Positions 32,833-42,158 of a DNA stretch of 64,000 bases are shown one piece after another. This DNA comes from Thalassia testudinum. Lineage: Eukaryota > Streptophyta > Magnoliopsida > Alismatales > Hydrocharitaceae. The stretch covers positions 19,288,501 to 19,352,500 of the forward strand of contig JAZHRO010000073.1 in assembly GCA_037157565.1 (NCBI GenBank), given 5' to 3'. The notes under the pieces were generated by a model that ran no database searches, had not been told where the DNA came from, and saw only the letters and a list, made by a program, of their open reading frames with translations. The position numbers and the translations under genes were made by a program. Numbering within the stretch: the stretch's first letter is position 1; each line of letters opens with the position of its first letter.

Positions 32833-33540
32833 CAACCGAGATGAGAGATGCACTCGAGTCCTTTTTTGTGAGAGGGAGCTTGCTCTGAACAACTGAGCTT
32901 GTTGTCTTAGAAAAGACCACCCTTCCTAGATTTTGAGCCTCCCCTGTTAGAGTAAACTTTTCTTTCAAAAATTTAGCAAAGGCAGGGCTGGCATCTAGAA
33001 GGGGGATATTCCTCTCGACTTGCCCAAATAAGTCCAAAAGATCTTGGTGAGAGGTCTCTGATTTTTTATAAAAAAGATTGGATTGCACTGTTTGAGGGTG
33101 AGAAGTAGGATTTGAATCAAGTGTTTTTGGGATTTCTTTTTCTTCTTCCTGAGTGGGCTTAGGAGAGTTGATTTGCATAGGCTGAGAGTAGGTTTCATCA
33201 ATTTGATTTGAAGGCCCTAAATCAGCGGTGATGTTCCCACTTCTCAACATATCTGCATATGTAGTTTGGTTATCACTGGGAGGAGGTGGGGGGCCTGTTG
33301 TTGATAGAAACTAGGTTGATGCTGAGATATTGGGTTAATAGGATAATGAACAGTGTGGTTCTGATGTTGGTGTCCACTCGGATGTTGGTTCTTGTGATTG
33401 ACAAAGTTTGGAGTGGGCAGGGATGGTGAGTGTCCTGTAGGTCTTTGTTTCGAAATGACCCCAAATTGATCATTGAGATTATTAATAGCACGGGTTATTT
33501 CCGTTGTTTTTCTTTGCATCTCCTACAGGGTTTTCATCAT
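32831..33540 (-). pseudogene. El-5 inverted duplicate of gag
   Basis: The minus strand here encodes the same gag segment as the plus strand at 35645-36335: MQRKTTEITRAINNLNDQFG (33519), then MLRSGNITADLGPSNQIDET (33250), then HQDLLDLFGQVERNIPLLDA and AFAKFLKEKFT. The plus copy has the matching MQRKMTEITRAINNLNDQFG and MLRSGNTTTDLGPSNQIDET. The inverted copy lies directly after the PBS and shares gacaac with it at the join. It ends at 33540 (ttttcatcat), where leader sequence starts. Both copies have broken frames. Confidence 0.9.
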
Positions 33541-35137
33541 GCCTCTCTTCTTTCTTGTGTGTGCAGGAACTACAGGAAGAAAGCGGGAATTTGGAAGCGA
33601 GAGCTTAAAGTTCCTTTTCTTCCCACTATTCTAGGTTGGTTTCTTCTTTCTTGTCACACTTAGCCTAAAAGACTACCAAAATACACTAAACTTGGCTTTC
33701 AGGATCTTAAACATCAAATTTTTGTAGAGTGGTACCTTTAAAATCCATTTTTGATTGATTGCCCCATTAAACACCACTCTACCTTAAGTGCGGGTGTTTT
33801 GTTTTTCGGATCCAAATTTCTGTCCGGATTTGAAAAATCAATTCCGAACACCACAGGCCTCTAAAATCTTGAAATTTCACCCAGAGTTTCAAATCAAGTT
33901 AGGAACATTTGTTCCAAATTTCAGACTAGTTGATTTGTATTTAGGTTTTAAAAATTCATGGACTACAGATGGGTCACACCCTCTAATTTTCTTATTTTGC
34001 TAATGTCCGCGAATTTTTAGAATTTTTGTGCTCATCCAATTTTTGTTAAATTTAGCTTTCTAGAATTCTTGTGAAATTCTACACATCATATAAAATCACC
34101 AAAATTTTCTGAGGTCGGTGGTGATACTGAAAAGTCTAAAATACCCACAGGTATCATTTTTGGACTTTGACACCAGTATAAATTAAAATTCAGAAAAAAT
34201 ATCAAACAAATTCCTAAAATCTTAAAAAAATTCAGGAATCCTTGTTTGATTTTTCATAAAGTAGTGGTGTTGTTTGATCTGTTTGGACCATTACTTAATA
34301 CAGAAAGCCTAACAAAGATCCATTGGTAGTTAAATTTCTGTTCTAGGATCAATTGGATTAGGGTTTCTTTTTCATTTTTAGAGATAAACCACTAAAAGGA
34401 AATTTATCTCAACCCATACCACTTGATTTCCTTTTGTTGTGGAATCTCAAAACTTGTTTGAAGTCTTAAGAAAGGAAACCCTAAAACGCATTAATTTAAA
34501 GCAAATCATAAAAGACAAAAATACATAAAATTTTGTGTGACAACTTATTTGAATTGGAACCACTTTCCAATCTTGTACACACTATAAAAATTGAAATAAC
34601 AGGGCAACAACCCAATCAACGCCCTCTACATTCCGTGTGCACTTTAGTATCCTAGACCTAATTAAAATCTATAGCAACTTGACCCCTAAGGTTTCATCAA
34701 CTTAAGTTTGTTATCTAGGTCTTAAGTTTTCTTTAGTTAATATCAATTTTGTCATCTATATCTGGTGTTCAGCCTGAAGGGCCGTGTCAAAGACCAGGCG
34801 CGGGTTTATACAAGCACCTGGGGATTTCTTAGGAAATGCTTGGGACCAAACCTCCCCTTAAACAACTTGGCTAGATTTGTTGATAGAATGGGTATTCACT
34901 AGTGATTACTTATTTCCTAAGTAGGCCAAGTCTAAGGTTATTTTTAGGGAGTCACATTTGGGTTAGGTCTAGAATTTTGATTGTTTGTTTGCACACTCTC
35001 TCATCTCCATCTCTTCTCCTTCCCTCCCGTTTCTTCCATTTTGCATGGGCAACTTTCCAAAACTCCACACTTGGAGGGACCACTTGATTTTTGCCTCCCT
35101 AAAAAGACTTTTCCTACATTTTTCCTCTTCTTTAAAA
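33541..35137 (+). other. El-5 5' leader
   Basis: About 1.6 kb lies between the inverted gag copy and the gag start. No coding motif is seen. It includes a 'ttcttgtgtgtgcag' stretch that looks like a splice acceptor. The frames of 60-90 codons near 34902-35254 overlap the gag start in other frames. Confidence 0.55.
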
Positions 35138-36252
35138 ATGGAAAATCAAAATTGGTCCTCTAACCTACATGCTAATTATTCTTTCCCAAATCTTTCCACC
35201 CAAGAGCTTCTTAATCAGGCCCCCCCACCTAAATTCTACTCCATTATGGCTTAGCCACAAGTTAGGCAACAATTGTTGCATAAGGATTTAATAAACCTAG
35301 CCAACCAAGGGAGTCCTACCACAGCTACCCAAGCTCTACACATTCCACATCTCACCCCTTCTCACATCCCAAAGAGACAAAATTTGCATACGACCCATGC
35401 TGAGTATAATCATTATTCTGAGGCTTTCTATGGTTCAGCGGGGAATTATACTTATCCAAATCATTACCCTACTCAAAATGTCTCCACCTTCTAGGAGCAA
35501 TTGCAAAATTCTTTTAATTGGAGGAATTATTTGACTCACTCCTAAATCAATCCAGTTCCTCACCAACAACAAAACCCGTTTGGAGGGTATGGTTCAAATC
35601 AAATTTATCAATCTGAGCCATCTCAAGAAGATATTAATGCCCAAATGATGAAAACCCTGTAGGAGATGCAAAGAAAAATGACAGAAATAACCCGTGCTAT
35701 TAATAATCTCAATGATCAATTTGGGGTCATTTCAAACCAAAGACCTGCAAGACACTTACCATCCCAGCCCACACCAAACTTTGTCAATCATAGGAACCAA
35801 CATCCGGGTGGACACCAAATCAGAACCACATTGTTCATCCTCCTATTAACCCAATATCTCAGCACCAACCTGGTTTCTATCAACAACAGGCCCCCTCACC
35901 TCCTCCTAGTGATAACCAAACTGCATATGCAGATATGTTGAGGAGTGGGAACACCACCACTGATTTAGGGCCTTCAAATCAAATTGATGAAACCCACTCT
36001 CAGCCTATGCAAATCAACTCTCCTAAGCCCACTCAGGAAGAAGAAATAGAAATCCCAAAAACACTTGATTCAAATCCTACTTCTCACTCTCAAACATTGC
36101 AATCCAATCTTTTTGATAAAAAATCAAGGCCCTTTCACCAAGATCTTTTGGACTTATTTGGGCAAGTCGGGAGGAATATCTCCCTCCTAGATGCCACCCC
36201 TGCCTTTGCTAAATTTTTGAAAGAAAAGTTTACTCCAACGGGGGAGGCTTAG
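35138..36252 (+). pseudogene. El-5 gag (N-terminal and distal segments only)
   Basis: It starts with MENQNWSSNLHANYSFPNLS, the position and style of Athila gag starts. The Q/N/P/H-rich segment is at 35273-35494, then MQRKMTEITRAINNLNDQFG (35666), then the MLRSGNTTTD frame (35935-36252) ending in the LLDATPAFAKFLKEKFT motif that precedes protease. The central capsid block (AAHWYR...W..L...F) found in El-4 is not seen, so the gag is internally deleted. Several stops interrupt it. Confidence 0.8.
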
Positions 36253-36746
36253 AATCTAGGAAGGGTGGTCCTTTCTAAGACAGCAAGCTGTCTCTCACAA
36301 AAAAGGACATGGGCGCATCTCCCATCTCGGTTGTCATAAATGACACCACCTTTTTTTGTACCCCCTCTCGACTTAGGTACCTCCATTAATATCATTCCCC
36401 CAGTCATATTCTTGGATCTCGGTTCGATGATTTTAAACCTACTAAGGTTCAATTTCAATTGGGAGATTGATCTACCATTCAGCCGATGGGAAACATTGAG
36501 GATCATATTGTCAAGGTCCGGAATTGTCTAAATCCGGTAAATTTTCTGGTCCTTGACATAGAGGTATTTGCAGCTCTCACTAACACCATTCTTGGAAGAC
36601 CCCTTCTGATTACTGCAATAGCTAATATCAACTCTCACTCTGGGAAAATGAATATAAGTTGCGGTAACTAGATTTTCTCATTAGATTTATTTCAAGCTTC
36701 TAAGAGGTCCATTGATCATAAAATTTTCAAGGACACTGATAATACA
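36253..36746 (+). pseudogene. El-5 aspartic protease remnant
   Basis: PPLDLGTSINIIPP (near 36361) carries a DLGTS active site of the retropepsin type. In other frames PMGNIEDHIVKVRN, VNFLVLDIEV and TILGRPLLITAIANINSHSGKMN follow, matching the order ...VEDV.VKV..F...FLVLD..., ILGRPFLATA.A.I... of the El-3 and El-4 proteases. Frameshifts occur at about 36340, 36480 and 36670. Confidence 0.8.
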
Positions 36747-37199
36747 ATGGAAGCAATTTGTGAGAAATCTTTTTTGATCAAATCCTACTCATCTTTAACC
36801 ACCATGGATCTAGATTTTATTGATTCCTATTCTAAGGATGATTTTGTGGTCCGAGACTTTTCAGATCAACTAGGGTTTGACTTTTACTCTTTCAATCTTC
36901 CTGATTTTTCACCAAAAATATCCACACTAACTTCACCCACCCTACATCTCATTGACTCCTTTCCCCCTCCCTTTCCATTGGACCTATCACCCGACCCACC
37001 AGAGTCTAGCATTTTACATGCACTTAAACCATGTCCAGATCCAGGTCATTCTTCCATATTTCCATTTCATTTTGATCCCGATTTCTTTACCATTCATCTT
37101 TTCAGGGATCTTGAGGAAAACACATTTCTTGAGGACATTCAAGTGTCCAATTATTTACATGATTGTCCGTTTTCCATGCATACCTTCACGCCTGGCTAA
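36747..37199 (+). CDS. El-5 acidic/proline-rich ORF after protease (150 aa), no RT follows
   Basis: This is a 150-codon open frame from MEAICEKSFLIKSYSSLTTMD to the stop at 37197-37199. It is rich in D, S, P and F (SFPPPFPLDLSPDPPESS). In autonomous Athila elements the same place is taken by the variable linker between protease and RT; here a 3' untranslated region follows instead. It may be the end of the polyprotein of a non-autonomous family rather than a separate gene. I recognise no domain. Confidence 0.5.
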   Translation: MEAICEKSFLIKSYSSLTTMDLDFIDSYSKDDFVVRDFSDQLGFDFYSFNLPDFSPKISTLTSPTLHLIDSFPPPFPLDLSPDPPESSILHALKPCPDPGHSSIFPFHFDPDFFTIHLFRDLEENTFLEDIQVSNYLHDCPFSMHTFTPG

Positions 37200-37353
37200 A
37201 TGGCATAAAAGATAGCATTGGGTGGGAGGTAACCCATCATTTTTCCTACTTTATTTGTCCTTTCTTTTTCCAGGTTTGACCATCCTAAACCCGACCGCCC
37301 TTCACTAAGGTGATCCCTTTTCCCTCCTAATGCATGAGGGCATTGCATATCAT

Positions 37354-37368
37354 AAGCATGGGGGGGTG
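37354..37368 (+). other. El-5 polypurine-like tract
   Basis: Aagcatgggggggtg resembles the tracts of El-2 and El-3 (gcatgggggt.). No LTR start follows at once, so it may be an internal or secondary tract. Confidence 0.5.
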
Positions 37369-37909
37369 TTTTTAAAATTTTGATGATCGTTTTAGGATTT
37401 TCAAAACCTAAGAGCATGCATTTTTTTCTTTAGTCATTTTGTTTTTCCTGCTTGCATACCCAAAAAAAATAAAAATACTGAAAAACTTTTTGAGCAAAAT
37501 TTTGAAATTAGGACTAAGGTTTATAACTCACTTTTGGTACAATGGGATTTTATCTTTAACAAACTAGGGATGAGGATACGGATCTGATCATTAGAATTTC
37601 AGGGTCTTTCTTTAGGCTAGATCAGATATCCTTCTCTAAAATTCCACCTGAACTCATGATAGTTCAGGTGACTTGATCCTCTTTTGTAATATGGAAAGTA
37701 TCTGGCTTAGTTTCTGATTCAAAAACTTGCATTTCTTGCAGAACTTCCCATGTCAAATTTCACACACAAGCCAACACCTAAAAACTACTAAAAATCGGAA
37801 AAACCCCTTATTTGGCCTTAGTAAAAGTCTGAAGCAGATTATTAGTTTGAGTTCCCATCGCCGAGAAGGAGGAAAATGCTTCCTTTGAGGACATGATGAC
37901 AACATGTTA
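37369..37909 (+). other. El-5 3' tail
   Basis: Non-coding AT-rich sequence runs to the join with El-4 LTR DNA at about 37909. No TGATAAACACC LTR start is present. The join is placed where homology with 17150 of the partner LTR begins. Confidence 0.5.
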
Positions 37910-38873
37910 TCGCCTTGGCGCTGCTCCATATCTATACTACATATCTTCCTCTCCCGCGCTCAAAAACGCCCGCGCATATCCAGACAACCTCAACCGTCCA
38001 ATCTTGCAATCGACGACCGAGAATGCATTGCACCCATGTCGTCGAAATGTCCCCCGCGTGCGATCACGCGTGCAGAGGCATGTCTGATCGCACATGCGGG
38101 GCTCCTCTCATCTGGGCGCACCACGTGGCGCTCTTGCCACTGCCTGATGTGCATCGCGCGGCTGAAATCAAATGCGCCCTGCATTTAGCTGATTTGAGGC
38201 ACTTGCGGGGGCTCGAACGTGCGACCTTTACGTTGCCCGTGGCTTCGAGACTGCTGCGCCATCCTCACGAATGGTTGCGGTTATGAATTAAGGCATGGGC
38301 ATCCATGGCTGTTGGATCAAGATCCAACGGCCCAGATCTGATCGCATGGTTGAGGAGAGAGAGGGAGAGGGTGCCTTCGGCCGGTGTGGGTTGCTGAGAT
38401 GGTGCCACATGGTGCCATCTTGGCCGTCCGTCTTTTGTGTCTTATAGATGATGCCACAGATGTTGGATTGGATCGATTTTCGTGCCTTTGGGTTGCGGTT
38501 GTCAATCCAAACCCATCCGTGCGGTTGGATTTGTCATTTGATGTACAAATTTACACTATCTTGGGCCCTTGATCTCTGATCTTCCTTAGATTATATCTGA
38601 TGCTACGAAAGTTCGATTAGGGAGATCTTAGAGTCGTTGAACTCTAATCGTCGCCTTGATCAAATCCGTACGGTTGGATCTTCAATTCGAGGCCCCGATT
38701 AAATGTCCCCTTGTCCTTGGACACCAAGAAGAAGAAATTACAATACAATTTGTATAATTTGACCTAAATGCATGATGATGCATGTTATTCAATATTTACA
38801 ATGCACGATGCTTATATGATACTAAGAATATGCATTAATAGACATTTTTGGCTATTTGGATCCATACACATCA
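37910..38873 (-). repeat. El-4 5' LTR, 5'-terminal fragment
   Basis: This matches 17145-17975 block by block and continues past it to the LTR start (minus tgatgtgtatgg). That stretch aligns with the El-2 LTR start, including 'attatgtaaattatgta'-type and 'gcat.atcat' parts. It contains the box A/box B module at 38209-38261 and an antisense frame of 123 codons (37915-38286). Confidence 0.85.
38209..38261 (-). other. tRNA/SINE-like box A-box B module in El-4 5' LTR
   Basis: Minus-strand tggcgcagcag fits box A TRGYNNARNNG fully. Cgttcgagccc carries the box B core. The spacing is the same as at 17452-17504. Confidence 0.6.
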
Positions 38874-39100
38874 TCAGGTTTATGGAGTCTCCTAAATCCA
38901 ATAAAGCTCGATCAAACTCTAGATTGCCAATCTTACAGAAGATCAAAGGGGTGCTAGGTTCTTTCACTTTTTGCGGGAATTTGCTCAGGATGATAGGGTT
39001 GGCTTACTTAGACAATACGATCGGACTCCTATCTTTGTTTCGCGGCTTACTCTTTGGTATACATAAATTCTTCAAAAATAGTGCGTAAGTCGATACGTGG
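38874..39100 (-). pseudogene. El-3 aspartic protease, N-terminal part with active site
   Basis: On the minus strand a frame reads NPIILSKFPQKVKEPSTPLI, then CKIGNLEFDRALL and the active-site motif DLGDS (38885-38899), and stops at the tcagg duplication. The remaining two thirds are at 16401-15978. Athila proteases usually have DLGAS or DLGSS; Asp at the fourth place is unusual, one or two changes away. Confidence 0.85.
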
Positions 39101-40994
39101 TGGATCTCATTCATCAAGGGATGCTTATTTGGACTTGCTTAAAGATCTTGACCAAGTCTTCCTCAAGTGCCATGTGTTTGGATTTCTCTTTCCTTTGGTC
39201 AAGGTCTTAGGACATGGAACCTCTGTAGGTTCCTCTAGGATTGGTTCAGGCTCCGGATTTGGGATAGGGGTGTCTTGGATAACCATTCTGGGGTTAGGCT
39301 CTGAACTACCAGGTCTAGAGTGGCTAGGATAAGGTGGATCTTGAGTTAATTTGCCACTATGGGTGCTAACAGCATTAAGGCTAGCCTGGTTTTAGTTCGA
39401 AGTTAGCAAAAGAGGTGGTTGCAGATGATATCCCGAATACTATGTGGAAGCCTCCATCCCATCAAGTGATGGAGCAGAAGGGGCCTGATAAACATAGTGA
39501 ACTTAGCCCTGATTTGGGTGCATAACACTCCTTTGGTTCGACATGTTATTCGAATTCGGTAGAGGTTAAGACGGGAGTGCACCAGACTGGCGAAACCCAA
39601 TCATCTGTGTGAGTTGATTTCGAACCTCTGTGATCTCATCCTTGTGCTATCTCTACATAGCCACATTAGTCTTTTGGATGTCAGCCAGTGTTTGTAAAAT
39701 CAGATTCATTTGATCTTCCCTTGACGGCCCGGATTGGTAATTTAGATTGAGCCTAGGCTGGGTAGGCTAATATGGGCATGGAGCTTGTGGTCGGGGTTGG
39801 AATTACGGTCTCGTGTTCTAATTATTTCCTGACCACGCGAAGTTAGGATGATTAGCCATCTAGGGTTATAGGTGTTAGAGAATGGATCATTCTGGATGGC
39901 ATGGAGATCCTCACAGGTCTGAGGAACTCCAAAGAAATCAAAGTATGAGGGTTCAGAGTTCTCCCAACTAGAGTAGGCAGGTCTGGAGTTTCCTCTGAAA
40001 CCAAGATCAAATGGGGGCAGATATGGGTCCATCCCCTGATAAGAGTGGTGGTGAATGTTATGCACAACCTCCCTACCTGAGGGCAATTGCGCATACGTGC
40101 TCTGTTGTGCAGTAGCGGCTATTTGTAGATGTCGAGTCAATTCATCCACCTTCTTTTCAATGATAGAGACCTTATCCAAGCGATTGACCACCAACTCCAG
40201 ATCGACGGATGCAGATAGGCCTTGAGTCTCGTGTGCCCCTCGCATGTTTGTTAATGCGCGGGTGATTGTTCGGTCGAACACACCCATGATTCATTATTTA
40301 TCGAGTTCTCGCACATGTTCTCGAGAATCTCCCAAACGGTATCTTCATGCTGACCCATGATGTTGCCACCATAGGTTGCATTGACAAATAGCCTGATATC
40401 CTCATAGAGTCCCTAGTAAAAAGACTAGACTTATTCCCATTTAGGAACTTTGTGATGGGGGCATTTCCGCATGAGATCCAAAAAAGCGGTTCCATGCCTT
40501 ATGAAGTGGTTCTCTTGCATTTTGCGTGAAATGCGTGATCTGGTGCTTTAATGTGTTGGTGCGACCAACTGGGAAGAATTTCTTCAGGAATTCAGATTAG
40601 AGTTCCTCCCATGTGTTGATCGGACGAGTCAGAGTTTGATAGCAGTGGGCAGCCTTGACCATAAGAGAGAAGGAGAATATTCTCATAGCAGGATGTCCTG
40701 ATTTTAAACAGGTGGTCCAAAGGTCTAAGCCAGATGTTTCAACTGTTTAATGTGTTGGAGGGGATCTTCGGAGTTTAAGCTGTGGAATTTGGCGAAAGCA
40801 TTAATTAGATTTGGCTTCAATTTAGTATTAGGCCCTTTAGCCGAGATTTGCACCCTGGGTGTGATCACCACCATGGCGGGATTGTATTGATCTCTCATCT
40901 GTGGTCGTGGTGGAGGGTTCATGAATGTGTGGAATAGATCAGTGAGGCATTGCAATTGATTCTGAACATTAGGCTCTTCTTCTTGGTTCTCCAT
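39101..40994 (-). pseudogene. El-3 gag
   Basis: The start codon is taken at 40994 (MENQEEEPNVQNQLQCLTDL). PNLINAFAKFHSLNSEDPLQHI follows (about 40790), then broken capsid text around 40500-40700 with a HHKVPKWE-like block (about 40460). A 181-codon frame follows (40287-39742) containing MGVFDRTITRALTNMRGAHE, LVVNRLDKVSIIEKKVDEL and YAQLPSGREV. The distal part (39720-39100) has QLTQMIGFRQSGALPS and proline/serine-rich text before protease. El-4 gag has the same arrangement (NKLDKVDLVTKRMEEW, APSGREFVDQL). There are several stops and frameshifts. Confidence 0.82.
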
Positions 40995-42137
40995 GGAGGC
41001 AGGTGATGGGGAGTTAGGCTTAGATGTGGAAGAGTCGGAAGAGATCTCAATCTAATCAGGCAAGAGCACAAACAAGTGGGTCGAGGCTTAGTCTCGACGA
41101 GAGTGAACTGCTAATGGAGGCCTTAAGTTTGGTCTTAAGGACATCCTCTCGAACATGCACTAGAGAATCAGTTGAGGGACAGAATGTGTAATGGACCCAA
41201 TCGAGGTACTCAAAAATTTTGGATGACTAAGGAGGTTCGAGGTAGATGATACCTCTAGATTAGAAACTCACTTGAATTACTTGGGTAGCCAGGAAGGGAG
41301 AGTCCTGCAAAGACCCCTATACAGTAGAGTGTCCCCACGGGTTACAGGGTTTCCCCCACCCAACCTTCCTTGTCATTGAGAATCCAAGTACACCGGAATG
41401 AGAAAGCTTGACTCCTAAGTCTTCCAATTTTAATCCTGTGTATGTGACTTGAATTTCACTTGAACTTTAGAGTTGATTTTGATTTGTGACCTAATTTGGA
41501 GGTTGGTTAACCCAGAAAGTGAATCAACTTCACCTAACCTGCCTTAAAATTGAGGAGTTGGGTAAAGAACCCAAAATCACCCTGAAGTGGTTTGCAAATA
41601 GGTTATTAGGTCCTAAATTTTAGTAATTCAAGTGATTATTAGAGCTTTGATTTTAGGATTCCCTTGACTAGATCAATTCAATGAAGGCTTAGGTAACACA
41701 CAATATTGGAAATCTATTCTTTTTAAATCAGGCAAGTGTGTGTTCCTAAAACCCTAATATGGAAACCCTAATTTGGCTCTATTTTCTAAGTCCAATTCTT
41801 TCCAAAGTTGGTACCTTGGGCTCAATCAAGAAGGTGAGTAGCCCAAGGCACCTTTAAGTCCTTAATAGGTGCAAGTATCAGGATGGGGATATCTAATCAG
41901 ATAAAATCAAGCAACTTAGATGATTGATTACTATGAAATAAGTGAGTTGATTCTAATTGATTTCCTTTTCAAATTTTTCTAGAGATGAGGGGCTTAAGGA
42001 AGAAGGGAATGAGACTACCTGCCCTTGGTGTGGCTGCTTGTGCAATCGATCTTTAGATTCACCTCGTAAAATTGCAGCAAGTTAGATAAAGTAAGTACCA
42101 AATCAAAATTGTAATCAATGAATGAAATGCGCGTTGC
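40995..42137 (-). other. El-3 5' leader
   Basis: About 1.1 kb of untranslated sequence lies between PBS and gag. It has no motif and many stops, and is similar in length to the leader of El-4. Confidence 0.65.
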
Positions 42138-42155
42138 TCCCTAGCAACAACGCCA
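42138..42155 (-). other. El-3 primer-binding site (tRNA-Asp type, decayed)
   Basis: The minus strand reads tggcgttgttgctaggga, three bases from the LTR end. It has four differences from the Athila-type site, three C-to-T and one G-to-A. Confidence 0.85.
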
Positions 42156-42158
42156 AAA

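Larger units (their letters stand above)
23750..37909 (+). mobile_element. El-5: non-autonomous Athila-like element (gag-protease only), plus strand
   Basis: El-5 begins TGATAAACACC inside the El-4 LTR (left flank ends ctacg). Order: 5' LTR (23750 to about 24501 plus 31290-32809, split by El-6), PBS (32815-32832), an inverted gag segment (32831-33540), leader (33541-35137), gag (35138-36252), protease remnant (36253-36746), an acidic ORF (36747-37199) and a polypurine-like tract (37354-37368). RT and integrase are absent. No 3' LTR is found; the sequence joins El-4 LTR DNA at about 37909 with about 575 bp of that LTR missing, so a deletion removed the 3' end and the second target duplication. 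Confidence 0.8.
16402..38873 (-). mobile_element. El-4: Athila-like gypsy retrotransposon, minus strand, same LTR family as El-2
   Basis: El-4 is flanked by perfect tcagg copies. Minus order: 5' LTR (38873-37910, then 23749-23611 after the El-5 interruption), PBS (23591-23607), leader, gag (22369-20600), protease (20472-19351), RT (19335-18550), RNase H (18604-17985), then directly the 3' LTR (to 16402). Integrase, the 3' untranslated region and about 170 bp of the 3' LTR start are deleted. Its LTRs are the reverse complement of the El-2 LTR family. The RT active site is mutated, so this copy is defective even apart from the deletion. Confidence 0.88.

Noticed and set aside
33555..33570. Splice acceptor (ttgtgtgtgcag) in the El-5 leader as evidence of a host exon
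   Set aside because: No donor or coding exon is seen nearby, and the sequence is within the leader of a retroelement.
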